Positions 28,468 to 41,774 of a stretch of DNA of 64,000 bases are shown here, piece by piece. Numbering within the stretch: position 1 is the first letter of the stretch; the number at the start of each line of letters is the position of its first letter. Position numbers and translations under genes: made by a program. Under the pieces are notes generated by a model, which saw nothing but the letters and a program-made list of their open reading frames with translations, made no database searches and was not told the DNA's origin. This stretch comes from Nymphaea colorata (taxonomy: Eukaryota > Streptophyta > Magnoliopsida > Nymphaeales > Nymphaeaceae), in assembly GCF_008831285.2 (NCBI RefSeq), contig NC_045140.1, positions 7,188,505 to 7,252,504 of the forward strand, given 5' to 3'.

Positions 28468-30169
28468 GGTCGGTCTTGATGTTTGTTGTTCTTCTTCACT
28501 TGTTTTCTAAATCGAGTAATCCTAAGCAAGAATCCAAACTTGGATTCAAGATTAGCAAAGTTAGAATAAGAATAGCTTAGTTATTGGAATTTAGAGTGGA
28601 AAAGAGAGCTTCTCACCACAAAAATCCTAAGTAAGGGTTCACTTAAGCACCCTAACTTAGCAAAATCAATGGAGAGAATAGAGGAAAATGAAAAAGAAAA
28701 TGAGAGAAAGGGAAAAGGAAGCTTGGACAATTCTTCTTCTCCTCCTTGGCTTCTCCTTCTTGGCTCCTTAGCTGCAGCAACTTGATACCACTTCAAAATT
28801 TTTGTCCTCCTCCTTGGTGGCCAAGGGGACAATCAAGGAGGTGGGTTCAACTACCTTCTTAACTCACCTTGAGAACTTGCTTCAGACCTTGGGGACTTGT
28901 AAAATGGGTTAAATATGGTTTAATGACTTTAATTGACCATTCCTAGCCCATTTACACGAGCTAGGTGGGCTGGGCTAGGTTTTGTCAACATTGGTTCATA
29001 GTTGACCAACTTTGACCAAAATGTCAGATGAAAATGCCCTTGCATAGGGTTTTTCCTTATTTTGTGCTATTTGTTTTTTTCTTTGTTTGAAATTGAGCTT
29101 GTTAGGTTAAAACCTAGTTACAAAGCTTCAAATTTTATTGAATTATGATAATTCAATTTAAATTTGAATAAAATTTAAAAATTCTATCAAATTTGGTTCG
29201 ACAAGGGTATTTTCATCCATAATTTGATTAAGATGGATTTCAACTGAATCAAACTTTGGTTTGAAATATTGAATTTTAATTTGGTATTTGATTTATATAT
29301 TTGACAAATTCAAATGTACATGTGCCTTTTATAAACCAATTTAGGCTCTGTAATCTCAATTTGATCATAGAAGGGTAAAATTGTTCAGTTTAGTCAATTT
29401 CGACCAATTGACCAAAGTCAAAGCTCATTTGAGAGTAGTTTGACTTTGTTCGAGGTAATTTGATAAATTTGAGCTAAGAAGACTCTTAACTGAGCTGAAT
29501 TGTACTTCGACAGAGTCTAGTTAAAGTGGGTTCAATTCAGTCAAAGTCTATTTTCATCCACTGATTGGGTTGCGGGATAGACTTTGTAGCTCAAGTTGAC
29601 CGAACCTAGCTGAAATTGGCACCACATTTGGGTGCACCCAGGTCAAACCTACTTGGATTAAGTAGGTTAGGTAAGTTTGACGAGCCTAGTTATTGCTTTT
29701 TGGAAATTGACTCCTCTTTAAAGAGAACCTGGTTAAAGAAGAGAGAAAGACATAAATGTCTCTCTTTTCCTAGGTTTCTCATTCTTTTCTCATTGAAAAT
29801 GACTTTTTTTTAATTTAATTGAGAGAAAATATATATTTTTTTAAATGGGGGGTGCGACCCCTGGGGGGCTCTTGACCACATGGGCTTGGTGGGTCCCACA
29901 CGTGGGTCCCACGTAGCATTCTAGACTGAATTAGATCCAATTCTTGGATTTAAGTCAAAACTTGAATATTGCAATTGGATTTGGATTTCAAATGACATTT
30001 GCAATTAGTTTGGACTCGTAATCCTGCATTGGGATTTGTGTTGCGGGTTAAATTGAATCTAATTTTTTTTAGATTCGAAATTAGCTTTGAAATTACCATT
30101 TTTGACAATTCTTTTGTAAAATTTTCACATTGCTTCAATTTTGATGTGAAAAAATTTGGGGTGTTAACA
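28468..30169 (-). repeat. 3' LTR of gypsy copy 1, truncated
   Basis: The right end is the canonical LTR start on the minus strand, TGTTAACACC (30169 leftwards). It aligns with 59071-60829 and with the right-hand part of 35456-39112. Similarity stops abruptly at 28468, so about 2 kb is missing. It also lacks a 20-odd base segment holding the TATA box present in the other two copies, in the interval near 28830. Confidence 0.8.
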
Positions 30170-30212
30170 GATGTTCCTCTTTGTTGTTAAGCAAATTGAA
30201 GAATTTGCTTAA
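30170..30212 (-). other. Polypurine tract and conserved hairpin next to the 3' LTR (copy 1)
   Basis: On the minus strand AACAAAGAGGAACATC directly precedes the LTR start, as a polypurine tract should. Next to it a perfect 11-bp inverted repeat, TTAAGCAAATT at 30187-30197 with its complement at 30202-30212, forms a hairpin with a 4-base loop. The same arrangement is found in copy 2. Confidence 0.7.
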
Positions 30213-31239
30213 TAGCAAAGATTTACACACCAAATTTTTGCAAATTGAAATTGAAAAATCCATTTTTCAAATGTTGTTGAACCATCCTCACTCGAGGGAA
30301 AATGCTAGGCATAGACCTGAAATAAGAAGATTTTCCTCCATCTCACTGGAGACTTTGTAGAGGAATTAATGTTGGTTGAAAAATTTTGCAATTGTGAAAG
30401 TTTTTGTGTTTGATGCTTGGAGAACTTAGCCCTTGACGCCTTCTAGACTATCAGCAAGTGCTTTTTCTTTCCTTTTTACTTAGTTTTTCACTTACTGGCT
30501 TGAGCTTTTGAATTTTGTTTTTCTTTTTCAGCTACCCTTCACCCCTGGGGGAAATTCCTCATCACCCCAAAAGCTAATATGGAGTTCCACCGCTTTGGTG
30601 GTTTTGTGTAGTTTGTTTTGTGCAATATGAAGTCTATCGGGCTTTTATTCTAAACCCTTGCAGCGAGATTTGGGCCGGTAACACCCAGACCAGTTGGCCT
30701 TAGGATACCAAGTGTAAAACACTCATCAGACTTACTTGAATTTATAAGGCTTTAGGAGACTTAATATAAACAAAATGTTCATGAATTGCTTTTTAGCTTC
30801 ACGGCATAAGCATTAGCTTCACGGCATAAGCATAAGTCATATGCTCACCCGCGCCTACAGAGCTTTGAACCAGAGGAACAACTACACTCACCCCGAGCTC
30901 ATCACGCAACTCATTTTGCTTGATAGCTTTTTCTTGCATCTTGCCAAGGTCTTTTAGGTCACAAGGGCTTTTTCTTATGGCGTTTCATGTTAGACCTTTA
31001 CAAGTGCCAATTGTCGGGACCAACATTAATTGCTATACATTAATCCCTCCATTTCATTGGGAATGTCTTGCATATTTCAAGCCAATGCCCTTGCTGTTTT
31101 TCTCAAGACATGGGCTGAGTTTGAAAATTTTGATGCATTTTTGAAACTTTCTCTAAAGGATACTATGTCCCTTGGTTTGAAAATTGTCAACAATGTGCTT
31201 ATCAAAGCACAATTGTTTTGAAATTTTTGAATTACAAAT
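30213..31239 (-). other. Non-coding 3' region between integrase and 3' LTR (copy 1)
   Basis: About 1 kb, closely similar to 60873-61900 in copy 2. Only short open frames occur and none resembles a protein family. A direct repeat of about 19 bases (TAGCTTCACGGCATAAGCAT) is present near 30795-30831. Confidence 0.6.
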
Positions 31240-34200
31240 TTGAGTACAGAATTTTTTGAGATGCAAAGCATTAATTGGATCAGGGATTTCGACCCCATCG
31301 GCGTCAATCAGCCGATAAAAATTGTGAGGTAGAACCTCTTTGATGACATATGGGCCTTCCCAGTTCGGTGCCCATTTTCCTTTGGGTTTACTCTTGAGTG
31401 GAACTATAGATCTTAGTACAAGATCATTTACCTGGAATTTTCTTTCAATGACCCATTTAGCATAATGTCGGGTGGCTCTCTTACAATAGACTTCAGCATG
31501 CTCTGCCGCTTGTAGCCTTTTCTCGTCTAAGAGGTCTAATTGAAAAAGTCTCTTTTTTTTATACTTGTTAATTGGGAGTTCAATGAGAACAGCAAATTTC
31601 ATTGCTGGTTTTTGGACATGTAATGGAAGGACAATTTCCGTTCCATATACTAATTCTGCTGGTGTAGCATTGGTGGGCATTTAAATTGTGGTTTGATATG
31701 CCCAAAGTGCATTGTGCTTTTTCTCGTGCCAATCTCGGCATGTTTCAACAGTCCTTTCTAAGACACGAATCAAAATCTTGTTGGTTGCTTCTGTCAGACC
31801 ATTACCTTAAGGGTAATACGGGGCGAAAAAGCGATGTTGTATTTTGTGTTTGTGACAGAGATTGAGCACGTTCTCATTTTTAACATGAGTACCGTTGTCA
31901 GAAACGATATCGTGCAGGATGTCAAATCTACACAAAAGGTTTTTATGAATGAAGGACACTACATGTCATCCTTCAACTGTTTTTAAGGTGATTGTTTCGA
32001 CCCATTTGGTGAAATAATCTGTAGTTACAAGAAAATACTTGTGTCCATTTGAGGCAAGTGGATTGATTGGACAGACCATGTCGAAGGCCCACATAGAGAA
32101 CGGCCAGGGTGAGCTGACCGAATGAAGGTATGCTGCTGGAGCATGAAGTGGTAGTGCATGCAACTGACATTTGATGCATTTCTTGACAAATTGGTGACAA
32201 TCTCTCTGCATTGTTGGTCAATAGTACCCTGCTCTGACTATCTGCTTGACGAGGGTTTGATACCGTACATGAATCCCGTAGATTCCTTCATGGGCTTCTG
32301 AATGACTTCTAATGTCTCATTTGTATCGAAACATCTAGCATATTCTATGCTGAATCCTCTTCTGTATAGGACGTCCACTAAAATGAAATATCTTGAAGAC
32401 ATGTGTCTCAGAGCTCTTTGCTCTTTTCGAGACGTTTCAGGTGGAAGTGTTCCCGTTCAAAAAAAAATTTTGATGTTCTGATACCATGGTGTTTCTATGT
32501 TTTCTGCTTGTAACACCTATTCTGGTATGATAAAGGATGGTTGTTTGAGTCTTCTGACTTCAAAAGATCTGATAGATTCTCCAGGTTTGAAGCTGATGGT
32601 AGAGTCTAAACTGGCCAAACCGTCTACAATCGGGTTAAATTCTCTTTTGACATGCAAGAGCTGATACTCTTCGAATTGTTTTAAGAGAAAAGTTGCTAAC
32701 TCTTGATATGAGATCAATTTCTGAACTTTGACTTGCCAATCCCCATTGACTTGACTAACAACTAACAGAAAATCTCCAAAATACGAACTCTTTGCACTTT
32801 AAATTTGAGAAGCGTTTTGATTCCTTGGATTAAGGCATCGTATTCTGCCATATTATGTGTGTAGGAGTCAATTTGAAGGAGTACGGAATAATTTCCTTTT
32901 TTGGTGTAATGAAAAGTATCCCAATGTCTTCCCCTACTGTGCTTTTAGATCCAACAAATTGCATTTCCCAAATCGGCTCTTGTTCGGTCGTTAGGATTTG
33001 TTCATCTGAAAAATCATCGTTTGTTTTAATTTCTTAAGATAGAGGAAAATCTGCCAATTGATCTGCTATAGCTTGACCCTTGATTGATTTCTGTGACACA
33101 TATTCCAAATCATATTGCATCAACAAAACCTGCCACTTTGCTACCATTCCATTTAGAAATGGCTGCTCAATGATATATTTAAGTGGATTGAGTTTGGATA
33201 AAATTTTAACATCACAAGACAAAAGATAGTGCCTCAATTTTTGACACATCCATACCAAGGCTAAACAACTTTTTTTCATGTGAGAGTATTTTTTTTTCAT
33301 ACTGTATAAATGTCTTGTTGATGTAATAAATGACATGTTCTATTTGATATCCTTCTTCGTAATCCACCACAGGCTGAATTGTTAACTGTGATGTAAAGAA
33401 GTAGAGGTTTCTCCAGAATTGAGGGTTTTAAAATTGGTGTGAAAAGAAGATACTTCTTGATCTTTCAAAATGAGGTTTGACATTTATGTCCTCATTCAAA
33501 CTTGACTCCTTTCCGCATTAAATGGTTGAAGGGTTCACATCTCATGACAAGATGAAATATAAACATTCTAATTGACTGAATTTTGCCTTGCAAGCTGCGT
33601 AGCTCCTTAAGATTTGTTGGCAGTAACATCTCAACGATCGCATTTGCTTTAGAGGGATCCATTTCGATTCTCTTTTTGTTAACCATAAATCCTAAAAAGT
33701 TACCAGATTCCACACCAAATACACATTTTTGTAGATTCAACCTAAACTTATATTGCAGGAGTCTATCAAAAACTTGTGAGAGAATACTGATATGATTCTC
33801 CCTCGTTTTTTTACTTAATTAGTAGATCATCCACATATGCATCCATGATTTGAAGCATTTGATCATGAAAGATAGCTGGCATAACCCTTTGATATGTTGC
33901 CCCAGCGTTCTTCAGACCAAACGGCATTACGGTATAGCAAAAGGTGCCCCATGGGGTTGTAAATGATGTTTTGGCTTGATCTTAAGCTGCCAACTTAATT
34001 TGGTTATAGCCAGAATATCCATCTATAAAGGAGAACATAGCGTGGCCCACTGTACTGTCTACCAATAAGTCGATGTTTGGAAGTGGAAAGTCATCATTTG
34101 GTGTGGCTTTATTCAAATCTCTGAAATCGATGCAGAATCGAATTTTGCCATTTTTCTTTGGAACTACCACAATGTTTGCTAACCATTTAGGATAGTCGAT

Positions 34201-34620
34201 TGTTCGGATGAACCCTGCCTTTAGTAGGTCTTCTAAGCCATCCTTAACTTGGCCATGAAGACGAGAATCTTGTTTCCTCAATTTTTGTTTGATTGACTTG
34301 CATTTTGGTTTTAGTGGTAGTCGATGCTCGACTAATTTTGTATCAAGTCCTGGCATGTCCTCATAAGTCCATGCAAAGGCTTCTTGATGCACTTTGAGGA
34401 AGTCTATCAACTATTTTCTTTCTTCTGCTGAAAGACTTCTTCCAATTTGCAAAATCTTTGGATTCTTTTTCGTGTCAATGTTAATTTCCTCAATCGGATC
34501 ATTAATCAAAGGTGACGGTTGATCTTGCTTTCTTATTTGGAGGAACTCTGGGTCTACCTCGGTGAGTTCTGGATTTACCTCCTTAAAGGCTTTTGATGTT
34601 TGATCCTTAGATGTCATCCT
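31240..34620 (-). pseudogene. gypsy pol remnant: RT, RNase H, second RNase H, integrase
   Basis: Read right to left: RT at 34410-33492 with VVVPKKNGKIRFCIDFRDLN, a YVDD catalytic motif at 33837-33826, and FLGFMVNKKRIEMDP. RNase H at 33336-33034 includes LALVWMCQKLRHYLL. The second RNase H-like domain at about 32990-32517 includes VKREFNPIVDGLASL. Integrase zinc-binding and core run from 32450, with CIKCQLHA and TTDYFTKWVE near 32010, and the C-terminal domain at 31680-31240 includes KWAPNWEGPYVIKEVLP. The frame is interrupted repeatedly, so no polyprotein can be made. Confidence 0.85.
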
Positions 34621-35455
34621 AAAGATTATAAAGAGGTTAAATGGGAAAATGCTTTATGAGACCATCTGGACAAGAGAAAGTATTATACGTTGATATGAAT
34701 TGGCCCAATAGAGACTCGAGAAGAGCTTTGACATTGGGTTTAGACATGGTTTGGAGACAAGGTAAAACATCACATCTCATGCATCCAAACAAGCAATTGA
34801 TGAAAAATTGATAATGCAATCCCTATGACTCTTGCCTATACGCATTGTCTTGAAAATTGATCTTGGAATCTATGGAGAATAAATGGGTAAATCGTTCTTG
34901 ATTTATCCAAAATTTAAGGTATGCCTATATATCAAATTTATGGTATTGGCATAGACTCCTCCAAGGGTTTTCTAGATTTGGGTTCTTCAATTATCCTTGT
35001 TCACCCATCGATATACCGAGACTATTGTTCGTTTCGGTACTAATCGGGGGACTTCTCAGTCCAATTGGGTGGTCCAGTTGTAAGGCTATATTTTGGACTA
35101 ATGTCTCAGACATAGCCCGGCAACGTGATGACCGGGATAAGATATAGGTAAGGATTTGTTTCAAAACTCATGAGAAGATGTGAAATAGATGACTCTATTA
35201 CATACATTCCTAAGAGATCAATTTGAAAAGTTAAGAGCATACATGGGCTGCATACAATCCCTAAATTGAGGAGAGGTAGGATAAATTGAAATGAAAGAGG
35301 TTCATGGAATCTCCTCAATGTACACTACATGATGCCGGTATGCATGTTTATGAAATTTTTTTTGTGTAATTTATATCCGACATTGTGAAATAACTTCTAT
35401 ATGATCCAAATAGGTCCTTAGACGGACGATGACGGGTCCCACCGGGCATGCCATC
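34621..35455 (-). other. Shortened leader of gypsy copy 1, no gag seen
   Basis: The 0.8 kb between the 5' LTR and the RT-encoding part holds only frames of 60-70 codons without gag, zinc-knuckle or protease motifs. Either gag-protease was deleted here or this family is non-autonomous. Confidence 0.55.
35434..35453 (-). other. Primer-binding-like site of gypsy copy 1
   Basis: Two bases inside the LTR end, the minus strand reads TGGCATGCCCGGTGGGACCC. A start with TGG just inside the 5' LTR fits a site complementary to a tRNA 3' end. The priming tRNA was not identified. Confidence 0.5.
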
Positions 35456-38400
35456 TGTTCGCACCCCTCCCCTTTCTTAAAAGGAGTCGAAATGCGAATC
35501 AACAAATTTCTTTTAAAATTGAGGTTTTGAGAAAAAATTTTAAGAGAAAGGGGATCCATCTGTCGGTACGAGGTCCAACTATTCCTACCGCCTTTAGGTA
35601 ATTAGACCAAAGACTAAGGATAATTTGGATCATGTACGAGTTATTGATGTAAGTTCTATATGCTTGTGCATTAAGGTTTTAGATTCAAAAACTAAAGTGA
35701 TTTGCTAGATTCAAAACCCAAAGTTTATAAGTGATTTTAACTTGTTTTTAAAATGGATTCATTTGATTTGAAGATTGGAGGGTTTTTAAATTGATTTAAA
35801 AACCTTTGTTTTGGTGTCATTTGAAATCCATAGTTCTTAGAAATTTTGAAATTGAGTTCTTTGTTGTGAACTCAATTTGATTCATGAGTTGAAATGATTA
35901 TCATCTTGTGATCAAAATTGATTTTGAACTCTTTTTTTGCCAAATCGTGTGATTTGGTCTAAAATATTTAAAAACTTGTGTAGAGTTCATTCTTTTGATG
36001 GGACATAGGTCCAAATTGTTAGAAAATGTATTATTTTCTAAACATATTTTGCCCAAAATTATGAATGAATTGCTTACGTTTTCTTTGGAAATTAAGTGAA
36101 GTTTACAAATTCTTGTTGCAATATGACTTGGTCACTTTTTACAACTCAAAGTTGAATCACTTAACTTCTTGAGAATGTGCACATGGTGCTATTGATTTTA
36201 AGTGAAAGTGAATGCATGAAATAAGAAGAGAAACTATATGAAACATTCATTCTTCTTTCTCTCATAATCTCTTAAGATTTATTCATTGCAATCACACGTC
36301 ATACAATCTATGCATGAAGATTGATTTTAATTAAAATGCAAGACTTTCTTTAAATGTGCTTATTATATTGTTAAGCACACGAGTTAGAGAAGTAGTCCAT
36401 AAGCTTGAGTCATGGATGAGAAACTCAAAACAATTAAGAATTAGATAAATGAGGATGAAATCAAACTTTAAAATGTAGAAGAAATGTGGATATCATCATT
36501 TTTCCTCAAAATTGTCATAAAAATCATATTTTATTCTGATTTAAATGGATTAAAATTAAAATATTGATTCTACGAATGTTTGACTCTTGAAAAATGATGA
36601 TATTCAGTTTTACTCCATATGAACTAAGCATTAATTTGGAAAAAATCATGTGTCGCATGTTCTCGTTCATGTCATGGAGTTCTAAGAACCTTTTTTTCGC
36701 TCTAAAATCAAACAAAATTTCATATTCTTATCCTAGAAGATCCGTTCATTTCTTGGACTATTAAACACTTTTCATTTGTTTTTTAAAGGATACAAAGATT
36801 AGAATTTTTGAAGCATTTTTGACACTCAATTAATCAAATGTAAGTCTGAAAATTGGTGAATGCAATTAGAAATTTCTAACTAGACTTTTAGAGAGCTGAT
36901 TAGGTAGGGCTAGAACCTTTTTATTGTCCTTCAAAATATAGTCACTTTGTAACTGAAAATTGACATCTCAAATATATAAAATTTGACATTCTTAAGCTAA
37001 TTCCCATAAAGCGTGGTCTAATTTCAACAACTTGCATACATTTTACGTATGGATTGCTGAAATTAAGTAAAAATGAAATGAAAATGATTTCACGGCCTTG
37101 CACTATGAAAATCAACAAAATGATCACCCTTCTTAAAAACCAGTTTGGAAACTTATTCCAACCTGATTTTAAAAGAAAAAAATGTTTTTTAACAAGAGAT
37201 TGCACTAGTATATATATAACAATATATATACATACGTATCTTACTTTTCAAAATAGAATTTAATCAAGGGACCACATAACTTACGAATCATGATGATTCA
37301 TGGCTGAGTTCTTTTACGTAAAAAGATTGAAAACTTGTTTCTAATCTCCTCTACCACCCTTGATCAATTAAATTGAAAGACATGAATCCAAATGACTTCA
37401 AATAAGAAGGAAAACAAAACAATGCTCAAGCTGATTCATCCATAATTTTGTCATGCAATGGTGGATTACATTCACAAGAATGTATCCATCCCTAATAGAC
37501 ATTTTCATCACATATGTTGCAGCAAAATCACTCTCTCATCATGGGATTCTCTCATGGTGAGAATAGAGGAAAATGAAAAATAAAATGAGAGAAAGGGAAA
37601 ATGAAGCTTGGATGAATTCTTCTTCTCCTCCTTGGCTTCTCCTTCTTGGGTCCTTAGCTACAACAACTTGATACCACTTCAAAATTTTCGTCCTCCTCCT
37701 TGGCGGCCAAGGGGAGGTTTATATAGAAGAGGAAGTGGATTCATCCACCTTCTTAACTAACCCTGAGAACTTGCTTCAAACCTTAGAGACTTATAAAATG
37801 AGTTAAATAGGGTTTAATGGCTCTAATTGACCATTCTTAGCCCATTTACACGAGTTAGGTGGGTTGGGCTAGGTTTGGTGAACATTGGTTCAAACCTAGC
37901 TGACCAACTTTGACCAAAATTTCGAACAAAAATGCCCTTGCACAGGGGTTTTTCTTATTTTGTGCTATTTATTTTTTTCTTTGTTTGAAATCGAGCTTGT
38001 TAGGTTAAAACCTAGTTAATATGCTCCAAATGTCATTGAATTATGATAATTCAATTTAAATTTAAATAAAATTTGAAAATTCTATCAAATTTGGTTCGAA
38101 AAGGGTGTTTTCGTTCATAACTTGAATAAAGTTGGATTTCAACTTAATCAAACTTTGGTCTGAAATATTGAATTTTAATTTATTATTTGATTTATATATT
38201 TGACAAATTCAAATGTATATGTACATTTCATAAACCAATTTAGGCTCTGTAATCTCAATTTGATCATAGAAAGGTAAAATTGTTCAGATTGGTCAATTTC
38301 GACCAATTGACCAAAGTCAAAGCTCATTTGCAAGTAGTTTGACTTTATTTGAGGTAATTTTCATAAATTTGAGCTAAGAAAGCTCTTAATTGAACTGAAT

Positions 38401-39112
38401 TGTACATCGACAGAGTCTAGTCAAAGTGGGTTTGATTTGGTCAAAGTCTATTTTCGCCCACTGATTGGGTCGCAGAATAGACCTACCCTTTGACTGTGCT
38501 GAGCTCAAGTTGGCCGAACCTAACTGAAATTGGCACTACATTTGGGTGCATCCGGGTCAAACCTACTTGGATTAAGTAGGTTAGATGAGTTTGACGAGCC
38601 TAGTTATTGCTTTTTAGAAATTGACTCATCTTTAAAGATGACCTGGTTAAAGAAGAGATAGAGACATAAATGTCTCTCTTTTCCTAGGTTTCTCATTCAT
38701 TTCTCATTGAAAATGACTTTTTTCTCATTTAATTGAGAGAAAATATATTTTTTTTAATTGGGGGGCATGACCCTAAGGGGCCTTGACCACACGAGCTTGG
38801 TGCGGCCCACACGTGGGTCTCACGTAGCATTCTAGACTGAATTAGATCCAATTCTTGGATTTAAGTCAAAATTTGAATTTTGCAGTTGGATTTAGATTTC
38901 AAATGACATTTGCAATTGGATTTGGATTTCAAATGACATTTGCAATTAGTTTGGACTCGTAAGCCTGCATTGGGATTTGTGTTGCTGGTTAAATTGAATC
39001 TAAATTGTTTTTTAGATTCGAAATGAGCTTTGAAATTGCAATTTTTCATAATTCTTTTGTAGAATTTTCACGTTGCTTCAATTTTGATGTGAAAAAATTT
39101 GGGGTGTTAACA
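35456..39112 (-). repeat. 5' LTR of gypsy copy 1, about 3.66 kb
   Basis: The minus-strand LTR starts TGTTAACACC at 39112 and ends GTGCGAACA at 35456, so its ends are the short inverted repeat TGTT...AACA. It aligns along its length with 57005-60829. Relative to that copy about 480 bases are missing at about 37558, between short similar sequences (ATGGTGAGAATAGA here; CTCATGGTAGGGAG and ATGGGGAGAATAGA there). Confidence 0.82.
37716..37727 (-). promoter_or_regulatory. Putative LTR TATA box (copy 1, 5' LTR)
   Basis: TCTATATAAACC on the minus strand lies about 1.4 kb into the LTR, at the position conserved in copy 2. It is the best candidate for the element's promoter. The start of transcription is not determined. 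Confidence 0.5.
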
Positions 39113-40968
39113 CATACCTCCCGAACCCTTTGTGCCACAACCCAAGTATTATCCTCGATGCTTGAGTGGACCTGCATCTGGTGATGACACTCGCTCATTA
39201 TCTTTCTTATCCATCAAGGAACCTACTTTTTTCTCAAGGATATCCACCCAAAGATATCATTGATTGACGAATGAAAATAATTCAAAACACTGGAAGATGG
39301 AAATAGAACAATGACAAATACCTTATCGAAGCACGAATTGAAATTTGTGTTGTTGGACCAACGATGGAATTGATCTAAAAAAACTAATATACGCCTATTG
39401 CACTTTTGACAATTCAATTTATCAATATGGGAACCAGCTTGAAAAGTCAATAGGATCTAGAAGAAAAGATGTATAAATATAGTAAGAAAGAATGGGTGAA
39501 TTATTAGAGAAAAGGAAAAAAGAAAAAACACTGAAGCTATGTCAACCTACAGTTTCAATTTGGGTTTTTCATGTATTTGCAATGTGCATGTAACTTCCAA
39601 TACATTGTACATACACCCTTATGTAATGAAATATCTATAATTTTGTCATGATTTTTATTGTACTCAGTAGTTGTACTGATGCTATGATTATCTATCTTCT
39701 TTAGCTTCTAATTATGTAGTATATGATGCTCACTAATAAAGTGGCGAGAAGGATAAGAAAAGGAGAGAAAGGGGAAAACAAAAGGGAATGAGAGAAGAAG
39801 GAGGGTTTGAGGCTGAAATTGGGTAATCCAATTTTCTCTTCATACATTCTCAATTTTTATTAGATTTTTTTAATTAATCAGCATATCAGAATACATAACA
39901 CGTAGATTTTGATAAAGATTTCCATTTTTGTTTGGCATGAGTAGAGATTTTAGGATCCATTATTGTTGTTATCCTCTTTGATTATAAAAAAACTTGAATA
40001 CTTAGAAAACTTGATAGGTGATTTGATAAATTGATGTGGGTTATTGGAATGTTGCGTTAGCCTTTTAAGAATATTATTTGAGCTGAATTGCTTGAAGGGT
40101 GTAAAATAAGTTAATTATACGGGAAAACTATTATATTAGCTTGTTAGAATGAACCAATTTCTTATGCCTCATTAATGGGATACTAGTGTGTATGCTACAC
40201 GTTTAGAAAGCATACAGTACCATCAATTTTTCCTTAATCATGGTGAATTATATTTGGTAGAATAGTATTTTATACAAAAATCTGGTTTAGCGTGAGGATG
40301 AAGTGAATAAAGGTATTATTTAGTCATAATTTAGTCTTTTGAAAATTTAGAAAGTTAATATGTTTCCTGTGGATTAGAAGAATTGAAAAGAAATACACTT
40401 GTAGTATAGATTTGTAGACTTGAGAGAGAGGTCCATACGTAAATTTGGCATTTAAGTTTACATTTTTCACATGTCTAGATGCATCCGAATGCATGGGTGC
40501 ATGCAAAGATGTGCCCAGATGCCCTACCAAGTAGGAAAGCTCTTTCTTTTTCTATGGTGAGCAAATTCTTACTAAGTTGCATACATACTCTATTATGTTT
40601 GAACTTATAGGTCTATTGAGTGTGTGTGTATATATATATATACATACATACATACGCACATTCTTTCATGTGCATCATGATGTTTGGTAACTTCTCTTAG
40701 ATTGTCAAATTGAATTATATTGATTCATAATTATATTGTAATATTATATATATGTGAACTCATTGCATGTTATTGACATAATTTTATTGTATAGAGTTGA
40801 TAATGGTTTAAGATATAAAATAAAAATCTAGCGTTGAAAATGGAGGGCTAAAGAGTTGCGCGAAAATGAGAATTCAATGAGACTACCTTCATGATTCTTC
40901 ATCACATTCTATAGTTTCTAGCTCAGGTGATGGCATGTGGCTGTGATTATTAAGTATTTCTTGCTCCT

Positions 40969-41217
40969 TTTAACACTCTTTCAAAATCTAAAAGTTAGAG
41001 GCAAGCAAATGAATCACTTCCTAACACTTCACTTGAGTTTAAAAATTGGAGGTGGATTCATATTAAACTTCCTAACACACTTATGGAGTTTAGAAAATAT
41101 ACGTGAATACATATTGAACTTTTTGACACTCCTTTAAAGTTTGAAAATTAGTAGTAAATATATATTAAACCTCTAAGCACTCCTTGGAGTCTAAAAATTA
41201 GAGGTGAAATTGTCACT
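40969..41217. repeat. Degenerate tandem repeat, about 51-bp period, nearly five units
   Basis: Units begin near 40971, 41020, 41071, 41123 and 41173. Each carries a CTAACACT-like start, then GAGTTTAAAAATT and GAGGTGAAT-like blocks, then ATATTAAACTT. Units differ by many substitutions, so the array is old. It is not coding. Confidence 0.7.
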
Positions 41218-41774
41218 ACATTATTATCAAATAAATGAATATCTCAAGAATAGAAATTTCATTGTTGTGAATAAAATATATGAAGGAATGAATACAAGAA
41301 AACTAAGTACTAGTTAAGAAATGAATGAGGGCTAAGCTGAAAGTGAGATGGTTGTCGAACCTTGTTTATTTGTTGTTTTGTTGTATGACTTATGTCTACT
41401 TTACTATTGCACTGTATTTTTTGTATGTAAGACTATTTGTTCTATTATGGACTGCTCACTGGGTTTATGAACTCATGTCTCATGTGTTTCTCTATTTTAG
41501 TGGAACAAAATAGGATCTTGAGTTCGCAACGGAGCAATACATGTAGATCAACCATCAAAGTTTCACAATATATAGTAGTTAGATGCCAATTTTGCTCATT
41601 TTTGTTCCGTTCATACATTGCATTAAAGCTACCATAGATACAACACTTTTTTTTTGCTTCCCAAATTCACAAACCTAAAGACAGGTGGGACACATACATC
41701 ACCGAAAATCAGCCATTAGATTCACCCATTCTGGCTTTTTGGAATCCAGTGAAGGAGGTACAATTAAAGTTAGG

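Larger units (their letters stand above)
28468..39112 (-). mobile_element. Ty3/gypsy element (Tat-like), defective, copy 1
   Basis: Minus-strand order from right to left: 5' LTR (35456-39112), primer-binding-like site, short leader, RT, RNase H, a second RNase H-like domain, integrase, polypurine tract, truncated 3' LTR (28468-30169). A second RNase H domain before integrase is characteristic of the Tat group of plant Ty3/gypsy elements. The internal region is only 5.3 kb and the interval between LTR and RT (34621-35455) is too short for gag and protease, neither of which is recognisable. Pol is broken by stops and shifts. The left end is lost at 28468, so no target duplication can be tested. 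Confidence 0.85.
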
